A DNA stretch of 64,000 bases from Macrotis lagotis (GCF_037893015.1 NC_133666.1:622151156-622215155); one strand, 5' to 3'; numbered from the stretch's first letter, positions 12,525 through 24,727 are shown. The notes: generated by a model not told the origin, from the letters alone. Numbers and translations: made by a program.

Positions 12525-12800
12525 AGTGAAACTAGAAGACTTCTGGTCAAAATAGTAGAGAGAAATCAGGAACTTTCTCCTGGGATTCCCTCAGCAATGA
12601 CATGAATCAAGCCTCTTAAAAATTTTGGAGCAATAGAACCCACATAAAAAATGAGTGGTTGACATTCCCAGGGCAGGTGGTCCAGAGAAAGAACCTCTGG
12701 CAGTCCTTACCAGTCCATCCACAGGGATTCTCAACTCCAAAAGTTTGTGAACCATGGGATAATGCCCAGTAACAAATCCCAAAATGAGTAAGAAAGGTCA
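12525..12800 (+). mobile_element. L1 5' UTR-like fragment
   Basis: Contains ggaactttctcctgggattccctc and atagaacccacataaaaaatgagtggttgacattcccag, a layout familiar from L1 5' leader sequences. Minus-strand reading frames here look like shadows. Confidence 0.4.
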
Positions 12801-12869
12801 GAGAAAAGCACAGTCTATTGAAAGTTATCTTGGAAATAAGGATGGACAAAACCTGCTTAGTTAAATGAG

Positions 12870-13700
12870 TTAACATTTGAATTGTAATTATGACCTTTGT
12901 TGAAATTCATTGTGTCTACTTGTATCTGTCTTATTGTTTTTCTGTGTATCTATCTTTGTAGAATGTAAAATATCTACTTCATGTTTGTCTTTTGAGCTAG
13001 ATTCTGTTATCTTGAAAGATTTAAAATGTAACCAGCCAGAAAAACTCCTGTAACCAGAAATTCAGAACACTGGGAAAGACTAATAAACTTTCATGGTTGA
13101 AGTGCTTGTCTCAGTAAGCAGGACTAGAAGAGAGAAAGAACAAACTCTTGCAAGATATCTGTAATTTCAACTTTGAATGTGTTGGAATTACAGAATAAAG
13201 ACTGATTATCAAGTTTGTAGAACTACTAAATACATCTTAATTTATTAGGAAGTTTGAAGAGTAATCATTTTAAGATTACAAAGAAGAACGCCTATGACTT
13301 TAGGACTAATTGCAGGAATTCACTCCCTTCTGAAACATCTTAGTAAGTTTTGGGACGGCACTCTGTAGAATTTGTTTTAAGGAAAAATAACATTTAAATT
13401 CTAAAAGTGTTGGAAGTAAATGGAAGATTAATAGCTTCATTGTTCTAGGGCAATAAAGGAAGACAACTAATTTGAAAGTAATTCTGGAATGAAGGGAAAA
13501 AATTAGGAAAAAGTTTTTCACTTTATAGCAACCTCTTGTTAACCCTTTCTTGACTGTTTAAACCAGAGATACCTTGTAACTCCCCTAGATCAGATATCCT
13601 CTCCCTCTCTCTGTTAATCCCTCTCATTCCACATTAGATTCCTAAATATGTGTGTTAGGAAAAACATGTCAAAAAATGTAGGGAAACTAGAATTATATTC
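12870..13700. other. Unassigned sequence
   Basis: AT-rich; I see no gene, SINE or LINE motif. Confidence 0.4.
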
Positions 13701-13714
13701 TACCCTCCCCAACT

Positions 13715-14130
13715 ATGCAGTTCATTGCTGAGAACTCATCTGGAACAGCTATAACAGGATCTGACCCCCCAATTGGCCCCAATGACCCTGTGCCCCTGGA
13801 CATCCTGCAGTCCATCCTTTTAGGCAAGCCTAGGGGCATCATCCAGGTTTAGTACATTCTCCCCACTGTGCCCCAGAAGCTACAAGTGGCTCACTTCCAA
13901 CAGCACCGGACTGCAAAGCTGAAGCTGTTGGGAGGTCAGGCCCCATAGCCAACATCCACATTGGCCTGCTACAAGGAACTATTTATCACTAGCCCCCAAA
14001 GCCCTGGTATTCTCATTCTTCAACCAGTGACCTCCACCACATCCCTCCAAAGCCCAGTACAGATCCAGCCTTGGACAAGCCTTGCCTACTTGCTGCCTGG
14101 AAGTGTCCTCCTGGCAGCACTAGTGTGTTA
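13715..14130 (+). pseudogene. Possible processed-gene remnant, parent unknown
   Basis: About 400 bases distinctly GC-richer than the surroundings. One plus frame reads GSDPPIGPNDPVPLDILQSI then LLGKPRGIIQV, a stop, YILPTVPQKLQVAHFQQHRT and AKLKLLGGQAP, with stops and a frame change after. Coding-like composition without introns suggests a retrocopy, but I cannot name the parent. Confidence 0.35.
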
Positions 14131-15083
14131 GTATTAGGTGGGGGAGGGGGTGTCAGTCAGCCTCTGCCTTTGGTGGACCCACTCTTTTCTATTCTGATTG
14201 CAGAAATTTATTAGCTATGTAATCTTTGGGAAGTCATATTATTATCTGTTTGTCCCAGTTCCCTACTCTGTTTGTCCCAGTTCCTTACTTTGTAAAGAGT
14301 GTTATTGTGAGGATCAAAATAATATAATGATTGTAAAGTGCTTAAAACAGTGACTGGTCTGGTGTATGCTAAGCACTTACATTATCATTATTTCTTTAAC
14401 TGAACATAATTGTTCCATACATGATAACTCTATGTTGCCTAAGATAATAAGAACAATGGTTTTTATATATGATTATTTGCAAATACAGTTGATGTCATCT
14501 GAAGTTTTGTTTCATGTTTTAAATACAGGATATTGTTTGTATTATTACTGTGTTTCATAATTGTCTTATATTGTGAAATTTGACAGACCATTAAAATAAA
14601 AATGCTGTTAGACAAAACTTTTTAATCATGATGTTGTTACACATAAATTGGACTTTTAAGGAATGTTATTTAAATAATATTTGAAAACTGTTAATTATTT
14701 AATGAAGTATATTTTGTCATAAAGTATTAATAATAATAATATATAACAGCAAAATTTGAAAATTTGAAAATCTTGGCTATTATGAAAATGTATAGAGTGG
14801 TGTAAAGCTGTAGCTTCAACATATTAATGATGAACAACTATCAGGTGTTTGCTATATTCTGAAGCTCCAGAATATGGATTTGATTTATAAGAAAAGGATG
14901 AATGAAATAATTTCTAGGAGAGTTATCTAGGAACCTTTAGATTTGGAACCAGAGAAGCAAAGAACCATTTAGAGTTGTGAGAATAAGGTCCAAGAAAAGA
15001 TATTTAGGGACCACCAGAACTATATGAGACATCTGGAACTCAAAATGGACTGTTAGATGGATATCAAGAATGAGTTACTACAG
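14130..15083. other. Unassigned AT-rich sequence
   Basis: Includes a short (TAA)n near 14728. No gene seen. Confidence 0.4.
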
Positions 15084-15236
15084 GGGTAGCTAGGTGGCAC
15101 AGTGGATAGAGCACTGGCCCTGGATTCAGGAGTACTTGAGTTCAAATCCAGCCTCAAACACTTAATAATTACCTAGCTGTGTGGCCTTGGGAAAGCCACT
15201 TAACCCCACTGCCTTGCAAAAGCCTAAAAAAAAAAT
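15084..15236 (+). mobile_element. Marsupial SINE
   Basis: ggggtagctaggtggcacag ... ccactgccttgcaaaagcct(A)n. 'atgagttacta' at 15070 and 15235 forms the target-site duplication. Confidence 0.93.
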
Positions 15237-15915
15237 GAGTTACTAGGATACTTGATATCAATAATTATTGGTGATAACCATTATATTATTACTTTGCATG
15301 GTTTATATTTGAATTTTCTTGGGTTCCTTGGTGACATGTAAATCTCCCTTCTCAAAACTAGTTCACTGTGAATCCTCTAAGGAATTTGATCTGTATGTAA
15401 TTATGCAATTGTGAGAATTGTGAGAAAAACTTTATTTCATTGTTTGAACCTAGTCCTGTGTGTCTGGGGAACTGGATCTTCTCTATGTGTTGTCTAGAGA
15501 TTCTTAACCAAGGACCCGTGTTATGCTATTCAGAAACTCATATCCAAAGACTGATGTCTTCTCACATTTGTTTTCTCACAAGAAGTTTTCTCACATTTGT
15601 ATAGTTCAAACAACTCATAGGTCTGAAAATTGACAAACAACCCTATCAGGTCCTTTGACGACTTGCCCATTTATCAAACTTGTGAGTGTGAACTTCTGGA
15701 TCATCTGAAGAAAACTCCTGCTCTGAGTGGATGGCAGAACTCTCTAGGAACTTCAAGGTTCATTTAGTATGAACCGAGAAGCAGCTGACATCCAGATGAG
15801 ACATCTGTCCCAAGATTTCAGAGGAGGGTTGAGTATTTTGTTCTAGTTTTTTCTTCTCTTTCCTTTTGTTATGTGCCCAACTATTAAAAATATGTACTAG
15901 TATTTTTCTCCCTCT

Positions 15916-16066
15916 ACATTTTTTTTGACAAGGCAGTGGGGTTAAGTGACTTGCCCAAGGTCAAATAGCTGGGTAATTATTAAATGTCTGAGACCAGATT
16001 GGAATTCGGGTCCTCCTGACTCCTGGGCCAGTGTTTTATCCACTGCACTGCCTAGCTGCCCATTCC
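15916..16066 (-). mobile_element. Marsupial SINE
   Basis: ttttttttgacaaggcagtg ... tgcactgcctagctgccc. Confidence 0.9.
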
Positions 16067-16589
16067 TCTATATTCTTGACCTCCCTCTCTTTTTTGCTTG
16101 CAAGCAAATAACAAGGATATACTTCCCTGATAGGTCTCTTCTAGGAAGTAACTCCTTGGGCGATATCTTGTCCTGGTCCAACTGGCTTCTTGTGATATCT
16201 TGGCTTATAAATGCCTTTCCTTTATTGGTCAGAAGGGTAAGGATTCTTTCAGATTTCCCTCCCTTTGTCTGAAAGGGGGAGATGTCAAGATATTAGGAGA
16301 CAACCTATTTTCAGAGCTAAGGTCCAGCAAGCAAATTCTGCCCTGATTTTGGAAAAACAACTTTGCACTTATCTTTACACTTATCCTCTGAATGATCTCA
16401 ACCATAAAAAAATCCCAGAATTGTTTCATATAATTATTTTATTATTTTGACCAGAACCAAGTGTTCTTTGAGCTCAGATAAGCATCTGCTGTATCTATAT
16501 TCTGATCATGAAGTCCTGTTATAGATCTATCTTGTCACATTGTTGCTGTTACCCCTCATTGTCAGGGCTACCATTCACCACATAGGGTC

Positions 16590-16687
16590 TCTCTGGTAAT
16601 TGTTAAGTGTCTGAAGCTGAATTTGAACTCAGGTCCTCCTGACTCCAGGTCTAGTGCTCTATGCACTGTGCCACCTAGGTGCCCCTT
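16590..16687 (-). mobile_element. Truncated marsupial SINE (head half)
   Basis: Starts mid-body at ggtaattgttaagtgtctga and ends tgccacctaggtgcccctt. Confidence 0.85.
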
Positions 16688-17239
16688 CCTATTTTTTCTT
16701 TGGTTTTGCAAGAAGACCTTGGTCTAAAAAGGTCAAGGTATCCTATTACATCCTGGACCAAAACCAGTTGTATTGACTTATGCCTTGCCACTGGACTCTG
16801 GTGACTTCAGAGAAGAGTTTTGGATTGATGATTTTGAAAGTCTTATCTCACTTAAATCCAATTAATTTGCAAGTCAAGTCATCATTCTCCTGATATCATT
16901 GGTCCTCTTGGAGAAGAAAGGACCTTGGGAAAGGCAGTTTGTTGTGTTGTCTGTGAGGGGTGAATAGTGGCTAGTAAATCTGTACCGATCTGGTGGTGGG
17001 GTGTAGGGTGGGGGAGTCAGGAAGTAAGCTTTCTATATCAGCTTTACAAAAGAACTGGAGTAGAGAGAAACTCTAAATAGAAAGGAGAAGATGAGCCAGC
17101 TCATTTAGAGTGAAATGGTGACTAATTTAAAGATGGAGCCACTCATGTCAAAATGGATGATATAGGGTCCCTCTCTCTTTGTATTTACACAAGCATGCTC
17201 TGTTTTTCCACTGGCAAGCCTTCTCTGCCCATACTTTAA

Positions 17240-17770
17240 ATTAACTCTTGGCACACTTACAAATAGCATTTTTTATAGGCAGTAGGAAAGCAGCCTCTAG
17301 ATAAGGAAAGACTGATGATAAATAAAAGAGTGGGAATGATAGAGGGGACAATCTGTTGGAGAAGATAGGTTGGAATAGGAATATACTGAAAAATAGAAGG
17401 CTCAGTCTTGGCAGGGAGAAGGGCCCACTTCATTATGTGGGACAGTAGTAAAGAGGAAACAGAGACAGAAGGCATCTGTGTGAAGGATGGTATAAGGTGG
17501 GGAGGAAGGAAAAAAAGGACTTGGTGAATAGCTTGGTGAATTTTTTCAGTGAAATATGAGACAAAGTTGAGAGAGTAAGAGGAAGAGGAGCTATGGGAAG
17601 CTTGAGGTGGGATAAAAAGATTTGGAAGAACCACTGTGGTAAGTAGGAAAGTGGGACAATTAGGGAATGTAAAAGAATTGTCTTGCTGTGGTGAGAATAT
17701 ATCAAACTTATAGTGGGGGTAGTTGGCATCGTTTCTTCATTTTCTCTGTTATCATGACAGGGCAAAAGAA
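17240..17770 (-). mobile_element. L2 LINE ORF2 remnant
   Basis: Minus frames read PSIIPTLLFIISLSLSRGCF then PTAYKK, resembling the start of the L2 reverse transcriptase (…LLPTLLSLINLSLSTGxFP...). The upstream minus frame (17433-17765) reads PTTPTISLIYSHHSKTILLH, consistent with the region before it. Two frames overlap, so it is decayed. Confidence 0.55.
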
Positions 17771-18033
17771 GCAGATGGTGTAGAATTGAACTGCTTCATA
17801 AAGGGTCAAGATGGAAGGAGAGGAATGTAGTCAGTGCAGGGATGAGAACCTGGAAAGGAATGGAAGTGTATAGGGGTTGGAGGTTGTGACAAGGATAAAG
17901 AATAATGTTTGGAGTTGCAAGTGGGGAAGAAGTAGAATCACAACAGATTGTGATTAGATAAGGAAATTTCATTGCTAGTTTTGTCCCCAGGCCCCACCTA
18001 GTTGGTTAATTGGTTGTTGTCCTTCATTTTCTA

Positions 18034-18113
18034 ACCTGTGGTAGAGCATTCCAAATTCATGTTGGTCTGATCAACCACAATCAGACACACTGTACCTTGA
18101 CTCCAGCATAGTG
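18034..18113 (+). repeat. Left arm of an 80-base perfect inverted repeat (RTE 3' end)
   Basis: acctgtggtagagcattcca ... ctccagcatagtg matches 18596-18675 exactly in reverse complement. It is a piece of RTE 3' coding sequence in plus sense. Confidence 0.93.
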
Positions 18114-18329
18114 ATACTATTCTGGTCTTCTTCAGAAGGTCTGGTAAAGGAAGTGATTCTTTCAAATAGCACACTGGGTTATTATAGAAGAACTCTGGGT
18201 AACTCTCTAAGTTAAACCATTCCAGGAGATTCAACTCTGCATTTCACTTCCTATTTGTGTCTTTAACAACTATTTTATGGTATTTATTAATAGCAAATTA
18301 ATAATAACAATAAGTTAATGTTTATATAG

Positions 18330-18546
18330 AGTTTACTATACACCTGGCACAGGTTAAGGGCTTTCTAATTATCTCATTTGCTTCTCATGACAACCTTGGG
18401 AGGTAGGTACTTTTATTATTCCCATTTAACAGATGAGGAAACTTAGGTAGTCAGCCGTTAAATGCCTTGCCCAGGGTCATACAGCTAGAAGTATCTGAGG
18501 TCTTCCTGACTGTAGCTCAGAGCTTTATCTACTGTGTCATCTAGTT
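18330..18546 (-). mobile_element. MIR-type SINE
   Basis: Core ttattcccatttaacagatgaggaaactta and agcccagggtcatacagctag pattern, sitting in the spacer of the 80-base inverted repeat. Confidence 0.75.
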
Positions 18547-18555
18547 GTCTGATTG

Positions 18556-19860
18556 GCTGTTGTCTTTCATCCTCTGAAGAGGATCAGAATAGTACCACTA
18601 TGCTGGAGTCAAGGTACAGTGTGTCTGATTGTGGTTGATCAGACCAACATGAATTTGGAATGCTCTACCACAGGTCAGACATAAATAGACCATATGAACA
18701 TTTGGGGTGGAGATGTTTCTAAATTTGTGCATCTCGTTTTTATTTTTAAATTTAGCTACTACAATTCTGCTTTGCTCATAGAGAACAGAGTTTTATTTGA
18801 TGAGGGCATGCCATACTGGATGATCCTATGCCAGTGTTTCCCATATCACATTATCAGTTCCAAAGTTCTTCAGAGAGACCCTCAGAGTGTTCTTATATTA
18901 TTTCTTCTGAGCACCTTCCTCTCTGTGAGTTCTCTGTAAAATTATCTTTTAGACAAATGTATGCTTGGCATTCAAACAATGTGGTCAGCCTATTCGAGTT
19001 GTGCTCTCTGCAGTAGAGTTTGAATGCTTGGTATTTCAACTTGAGAAAGAACTTCAGTGCCTGATATCTTAACCTGCCAACTGACCTTCAGAATCTTCCC
19101 AAAAAATTTAAATAAAAGTGATTCACTTTTCTGGCATGATGCTGGGTAAACTGTCCAGATTTCACAGGCATACAACAAAGAAATCAGCACAATAATTCTT
19201 TAGACTTTCAGTTTGGTTTCTTCCACACTTACCTTCAGAACCACCCAATACTCAGTTAGCTCTGGCAATGTGTGTGTGTCAACCTCATCATCTATGTGTA
19301 CATCCCTGGAAAGTATACTTGCTGTGGTAAATGAACTTCCACAGTGTTCAAAATTTCTCCATTTTCTGTAACTTATGGTTCCTAGTATGGATACTATGAT
19401 GCTGGCTGGCAAAGAACCTGTTTTCTCTTGGCATTGCTAGACCAGAATTAGCATAAATTACAGAGAATTGATCCTTATTTTGTTGCATCTCAGCTTTGGA
19501 GGTTGCATTGAGTGTACAGTCATCTGCAAACAAAAAAAAAATCACATCCCAACTCTCCTTCTATTAGTATTGGCTTATAGCCTTTTAAGTTATATAAATT
19601 ACTATCAGTACAGTAGCTGATCTTGATGCCTTGTTAATCCTCTCCTTGAAGGTGTCTGATATCTCTGAAAACATCTTTCTAAAAAGCCTGAGAGCAAGCA
19701 CAGAGCCTTGCTTCACTCCAGTGGTGACTGGGAAAGCATTTGAACATCCATTCATGCCATTATGAAACTTACAATATTGATGAACTTCTCTGGGCAAACA
19801 AATTTTGACATAATTTTCCAGTCACTTGGCTACCTAGGATATGAATAGTGTGTGTGGGGG
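18556..19860 (-). mobile_element. RTE-clade LINE, 3' half
   Basis: Minus frames give reverse transcriptase blocks in order: VTTGVKQGSVLALRLFRKMF, FFLFADDCTLNATSKAEMQQ, ILSRDVHIDDEVDTH, MLISLLYACEIWTVY, and at the 3' end a C2H2 finger VYLCLTCGRAFQIHVGLINH then NQTH. Frames are broken. The FADD catalytic motif is kept. Confidence 0.85.
18596..18675 (-). repeat. Right arm of the 80-base perfect inverted repeat
   Basis: Reverse complement of 18034-18113 with no mismatch; it belongs to the minus-sense RTE copy that continues to 19860. Confidence 0.93.
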
Positions 19861-21180
19861 AGAAGCAAGTTTCAAGGAAGGTAGTTATATTCTTTTTTTT
19901 ATGTATAACTTTCTGTTAACTTATTTGGGTACCCAGTCTATTGAAATTCACAACACCGAGCCCTATATCCCATGGATCTCTTCAGGATCAATCAGGATGA
20001 TACTTGTGTTAAAGTAAAAGCATTTAATAATAGCAAGATAATAAGTGACATATTAGTTCAAATATTGTCCGAAGTAGTCTCTTTGTTTGGTCAGAGGCTA
20101 ACAAGAGCTTTCAGTTTGAGAATATTGCCCATATCTGCACTAGAGTCATTGCCTACACCAGAGTCTCTCTGCTTAGTTTTGTTTGATACAATCCACGGTA
20201 AACAGGAATAAGGCTCAGTGGGAATGTTGTGTCAGTATTCTTCAATGAGTTAATGTTGAAACTATGAGCAAACTAATGATGTTTTGTGGTAAACCTCTAT
20301 AAAGGTAGAAGCAAACTCTATTATATGTGCATATTTTATCTTGCCCCTCCCTCCCACCTCATTAGATTACAAACTTTATGAAGGCAAGGAAATATATTTT
20401 CCATTTCTCCCACAGTACAGGATATTTAATTTTATTGAATCACATTATGGGGAGGGTATCATTTCTTTCCTCTTATCTCTGTTCCCTTTGTTAAGGTGGA
20501 ATGGAAACCTCCCTTTCTTTGCTGTAGGAGAAAAAAATTTGTAATTAAGTTTTTCTTAGCCCTCCAGAATGTGACTAAGATAGGATAAAGTTAACTAAGG
20601 TTAAACTATGTTGCAGTTTATATCTTCTAGAGTTCTTTAGTCTTTGAGAAGAATCCCTGAAATGAATTTTGTGGATTTGGGAGCAGAAAATCAGACTCTA
20701 TTTTGGATTTTGCTTCTCAATCTTGAAGTAGAGAGATATCCAATGCTCAGCAGCAGCTCGGGTGATGGCAAGAGCCAAGTTCATTCTTGGAGCACTCTGA
20801 AGTGAAGCTGTGTATAGAGACCTTGGGAACTATGAACCTATAGTAGATGGGAAGAAGTGGCAGATATGGAAAGCAAAGGAGAGGGATTTGAGATTGACTA
20901 ACATGAGGAGGGCATACCTACTATGAAATGGTAAGGTTGATTATTGACTCCAGTCAGTGCTTTATCTCCTTGTTCCATCACAGTGCTTATTCTGGAAATT
21001 TCAAATACTAAAACTTGCCAAATCCTTTCTCTTTTACATTACCTTCTCCCCTTCCCCTGACAGCTTTACTAGCTGGGATAAAGGATGGACTGAAGGAAAG
21101 GGGAATAGATCCTATTTAAACACCTCAAATAATTTAGGTTTTTGGCTACTTATTTCAATAAACCACATTTCACAGAGAAG
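19860..21180. other. Unassigned sequence
   Basis: About 1.3 kb with no gene or element that I recognise. Confidence 0.4.
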
Positions 21181-21182
21181 TA

Positions 21183-21521
21183 GAAAATAATATAATTTGA
21201 GGAGGAAGAAAATACTTGTAGAAATCAAAAGACTTTGCATTAAAAACTAAAGGGGCACTTACTGAGCTTTGAAAGAAGCCAAGGATTCCAAGAGATGCTC
21301 TGAAGGTTGGTTTGGAGAGGGAATATAACTGAAAATAAGCCCAAATCGGAAGGCTATTGTAATAGTCCCAGTGAGAAAAGATACTGAGGCAAGATAGCAG
21401 CTGGATGAGAGATGAGAGAAGTGAAGAATATTGAGAGAGAATACACAAGTCTTGTCAACAGTGAATACGAGAGAGAGAAGACAGACTCCTGCTTTGCAAA
21501 TGAAAGTGAAGAATGGACATG
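21183..21521 (-). repeat. Left arm of a long inverted duplication (L2-like)
   Basis: Its reverse complement (tattcactgttgacaagacttgtgtattctc ... caaattat) matches 22555-22930 at roughly 92% by eye. It includes gactattacaatagcc, the L2 3' UTR hallmark, and both arms share the same unusual L2 internal deletion. Confidence 0.85.
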
Positions 21522-22212
21522 AATGAATTTTCAAATCCTCTTGAGATGATTTCCAAAATTGGAATGGAACTCATGATTTCCCATTTTTGATAATTGGGGT
21601 TGGGCATATGCCAGGTCATATTTCTGATCACTATTGAACCTTGACCAGGTACAGCAAACAAATGGGCTTGAAAGAAATGGATGAAATAGCTTATTTGATG
21701 GTCAAATAATCTATTAAAATCCCACTAACTGATTAATTCCATCACTTACTGCTCTTAGTGAATTGTAGGAAGCCAGAAAACTTTTCCAGAGTCAGTAGTG
21801 GGTAGATATAGTTCTGAAGTATATGTATGGGTGGTAAGAGCGTGGCAAGTAGCAGCGTGGTATGGGAAGGTCATGTTGGGAGGAGGAAAGAGGTTCAAAA
21901 GTGATACCCCAAGAAGAGGACTGAAACCCTTAAATAAGAAGCAATGTTGTCTTAGTGAAGACCTCCAGTGTGAGGGGAACCCATGATCAGCCTACTTTGG
22001 AAAGTTTAGTTAGAAAAATGTTACATTAAACCTAAATCTGAATGAAACTTATCCACGGAAGGATAAATTTAATTCCCTCTACATGGCCACCCTTCAGATA
22101 CTTGTATTATTATACTGCCTTTTAAGGCTTCAGGCTAAACATTTCCAGTTCCTTCAATAATTCTAATCCTTTCACCATGCTGGTGGTACTCTCTCAAGTT
22201 TTTCAATGAAAT

Positions 22213-22375
22213 AACATGCTCAGTGGTTGAGTCACAAAGCCTGGGTTCAAATTCTTACTATATCATTTACTGTGTGACTTTGGGAAGTCAATTTCTCTGG
22301 GACTTCATTTGTAAAATAAGGAAGTCAGACTTGAACTTTAAGGTCCTTTCCAGTTATAAAATTATGATCCTAAAA
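22213..22375 (+). mobile_element. MIR SINE
   Basis: cagtggttgagtcacaaagc ... tgtgtgactttgggaagtca ... ttgtaaaataaggaagtcag, full MIR order, within the inverted-duplication spacer. Confidence 0.8.
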
Positions 22376-22554
22376 TGTAGCCAGAAGTGATGTTAATACT
22401 CTAGCAATGAAGAAACAGGATACTTGTGAAATTAAATTTCTGAATCTACCTCCAAGATTGGAAAGAACTGATTATGTCCTTCCTGTTCATTCCTGCACAG
22501 TCATTCTACAAGCTTAAGGGTTGTTGATAATGAACCACCAACCACCATTATTCT

Positions 22555-22604
22555 CCTTGTCCATTCTTCAATTTCCCTTTGCAAAGCAGGGGTCTGTTCT
22601 CTCT

Positions 22605-22649
<45 letters not shown>

Positions 22650-22930
22650 CATTCACTGTTGACAAGACTTGTGTATTCTCTCTCAATATTCTACACTTCT
22701 CTCATCTCTCATCTAGCTACTATCTTGCCTCAGTATCTTTTCTCACTGGGACTATTACAATAGCCTTCTGATTTGGGCTTATTTTCAGTTATATTCCCTC
22801 TCTAAACTATCCTTCGGAGCACCTCTTGGAATCCTTGGTTTCTTTCAAAGCTCAGTAAGGTGTCTCCCTAGTTTTTAATGCAAAGTCTTTTGATTCCTAC
22901 AAGTATTTACTTCCTTCTCAAATTATATAT
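22555..22930 (+). repeat. Right arm of the long inverted duplication
   Basis: Matches the reverse complement of 21183-21521; contains a (CT)n of about 45 bases at 22602-22647 where the left arm has only about 12 bases of CT. Confidence 0.85.
22602..22647. repeat. (CT)n microsatellite
   Basis: About 22 uninterrupted CT units after one break. Confidence 0.95.
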
Positions 22931-23424
22931 TTTTTTCCTGGTCTGTGAAACGTGAAGTCCTTGAATACAGGAACTATTTTGTCCTCTTTTTATCTCCAGT
23001 ATATCATCTCATCAGAGTTGTAATCAGAATCAGAACAACTGGGACTTTACCCTAAGGTACTTAGAAGGGTTAGTTAGGGTCCAGGGTTCCTCATGGTAAC
23101 CTGTCTTCCAGCTCCACAATTCAGTCTTAGGTGATTATACTCAGACTGTCTACTTTCACACCCAAGCCATTCAACTACTATTTTTCCCCTAGGTAAAAGT
23201 GGCAGAACCTTTTTTGAAATAAATGATTACTGTTTGCTGTGGGAAAGTAAAATTGTTTCTATTCTATAACTGATTTCAGGTTGGGTTGGTTGGATGAATA
23301 TGGACTGATATATTCCAAGGAGGCGAGAAAAGCAACTGTTGATACTGCAATAAGTGAATAGATTTAAGACTGGAAGGCACCCCAGAGGTTATCCCCTTCA
23401 TTTTTTTTTTGTTTGTTAGTTATA

Positions 23425-23620
23425 TCACATTTTGTGATCCCATTTGGAATTTTCTTGGTAAAGATACTAGAGTGTTTTGCCATTTCCTTCTTTTGCTCAT
23501 TTTACAGATGAAGAAATTCAGGTTAACAGGATTAAGTGACGTGCCCAGAGTCTTACAGCCAGTATGAGTTTGAGACCAAATTCAAAGTCAGGTCCTCATA
23601 ACTCCAGGGCTGGCACTCCT
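23425..23620 (-). mobile_element. MIR-related CORE-SINE
   Basis: tttgccatttccttcttttg, cattttacagatgaagaaat and gtcttacagcc order, minus sense. Confidence 0.65.
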
Positions 23621-23689
23621 CTGTTGTTCCTTCATTTTTCAGATGAAGAAACTGATAATGAAATGCTCTGTGCTGATGGAACCATCAAG

Positions 23690-23830
23690 AGCACACCAGA
23701 TTTAAAGTCAGACTTCAAATCTTCTCTGCTACCTCTGTGACTCTGGGCATGTCACATCTCCTCTCTAGGTCTCAATTTTCTCCACTTGTAAAATGAGTCA
23801 AGCTAGATGATCTAAATTCTTTCCTTCTAA
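23690..23830 (+). mobile_element. MIR SINE fragment
   Basis: agatttaaagtcagacttca ... tgactctgggcatgtcacat ... cttgtaaaatgagtcaagc. Confidence 0.7.
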
Positions 23831-24284
23831 CTAATTAATGACTGTCTGTGACAACCCCATGACACCTTCTTTTGTGGGGTCAATGAAATGCTCTGTGTTC
23901 CTGCCTCAAAAACATGTTCCAGCTTCTCTGTCCTTCAGAGTTGCTTCTGACAACTTCTGACATCTTGTAGAAGACCTGCACCTCCAAGTTCTACAGGAGT
24001 GATGGAGCTGTCTTGGTGCTACTGGGACTAAGGGTTGGGTGGAGAAGACGGCAAAAGCAGGGGCTGACAGGACTAGCCAAGAGTCAGGGACAAATGCTGC
24101 AGGACTCTGCTCAGGCAATGAGAAAAGATTCTCAAGGCTACAGTAGCTTTTAATGTTTGTCTTATGCTGCTCACCTTCTGCCACCTAGTGACTAGTTGAG
24201 GATTTCCCAGGGCAGAAAATCAAGGTGGGAAACCATTTGCTTCTTTTAACTATGGTTCCTGGAAGTGCAGGACAAAGTTATTGC

Positions 24285-24470
24285 TGTTCTTTGTTTTTTG
24301 TTCTTGAAGAAGACCATTGTGGATGGTTATGACATGCAGGTGAATTGGATTTAAATGAGAGAGGGCTGTGCAAAGTCACCAAACTCACTCTCTTTTCTGG
24401 AGTCATTTGGGTTCAGTGTCAGATCTGGATCAGACTTGATTGGAAATGGCCCTACATGCTGTGGGAGACC
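24285..24470 (-). mobile_element. RTE-tailed SINE, partial
   Basis: gttcttgaagaagaccattg, aggtgaattggatttaaatg and gtgcaaagtcaccaaactca align with the copies at 12195 and 51240. Confidence 0.7.
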
Positions 24471-24725
24471 TTGGCCTTTTAAAGCTAGGGTCTCTAACAG
24501 TTCTCAGTTGTCTGAGAAAATACCCATTCAGTGATTAAGGCTAGTTAAGAAAGTGGGCCTCTTTAACCTAACAGCCTATTATACATACATAGTGTCCTCT
24601 ACCACTCCAAAATTAGAGTTATACCCACAAAAGTTTATACTATCCATAGCAATGCTGCCCTGTTTTGAGTAAACCCAGGTACAGGCTGTGACACAATGCT
24701 CCCCTGCCCTATTCTGACACACACA

Positions 24726-24727
24726 TT

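Noticed and set aside
17433..17765. 110-codon minus frame as an independent gene
   Set aside because: Overlaps another decayed frame and fits an L2 ORF2 remnant.
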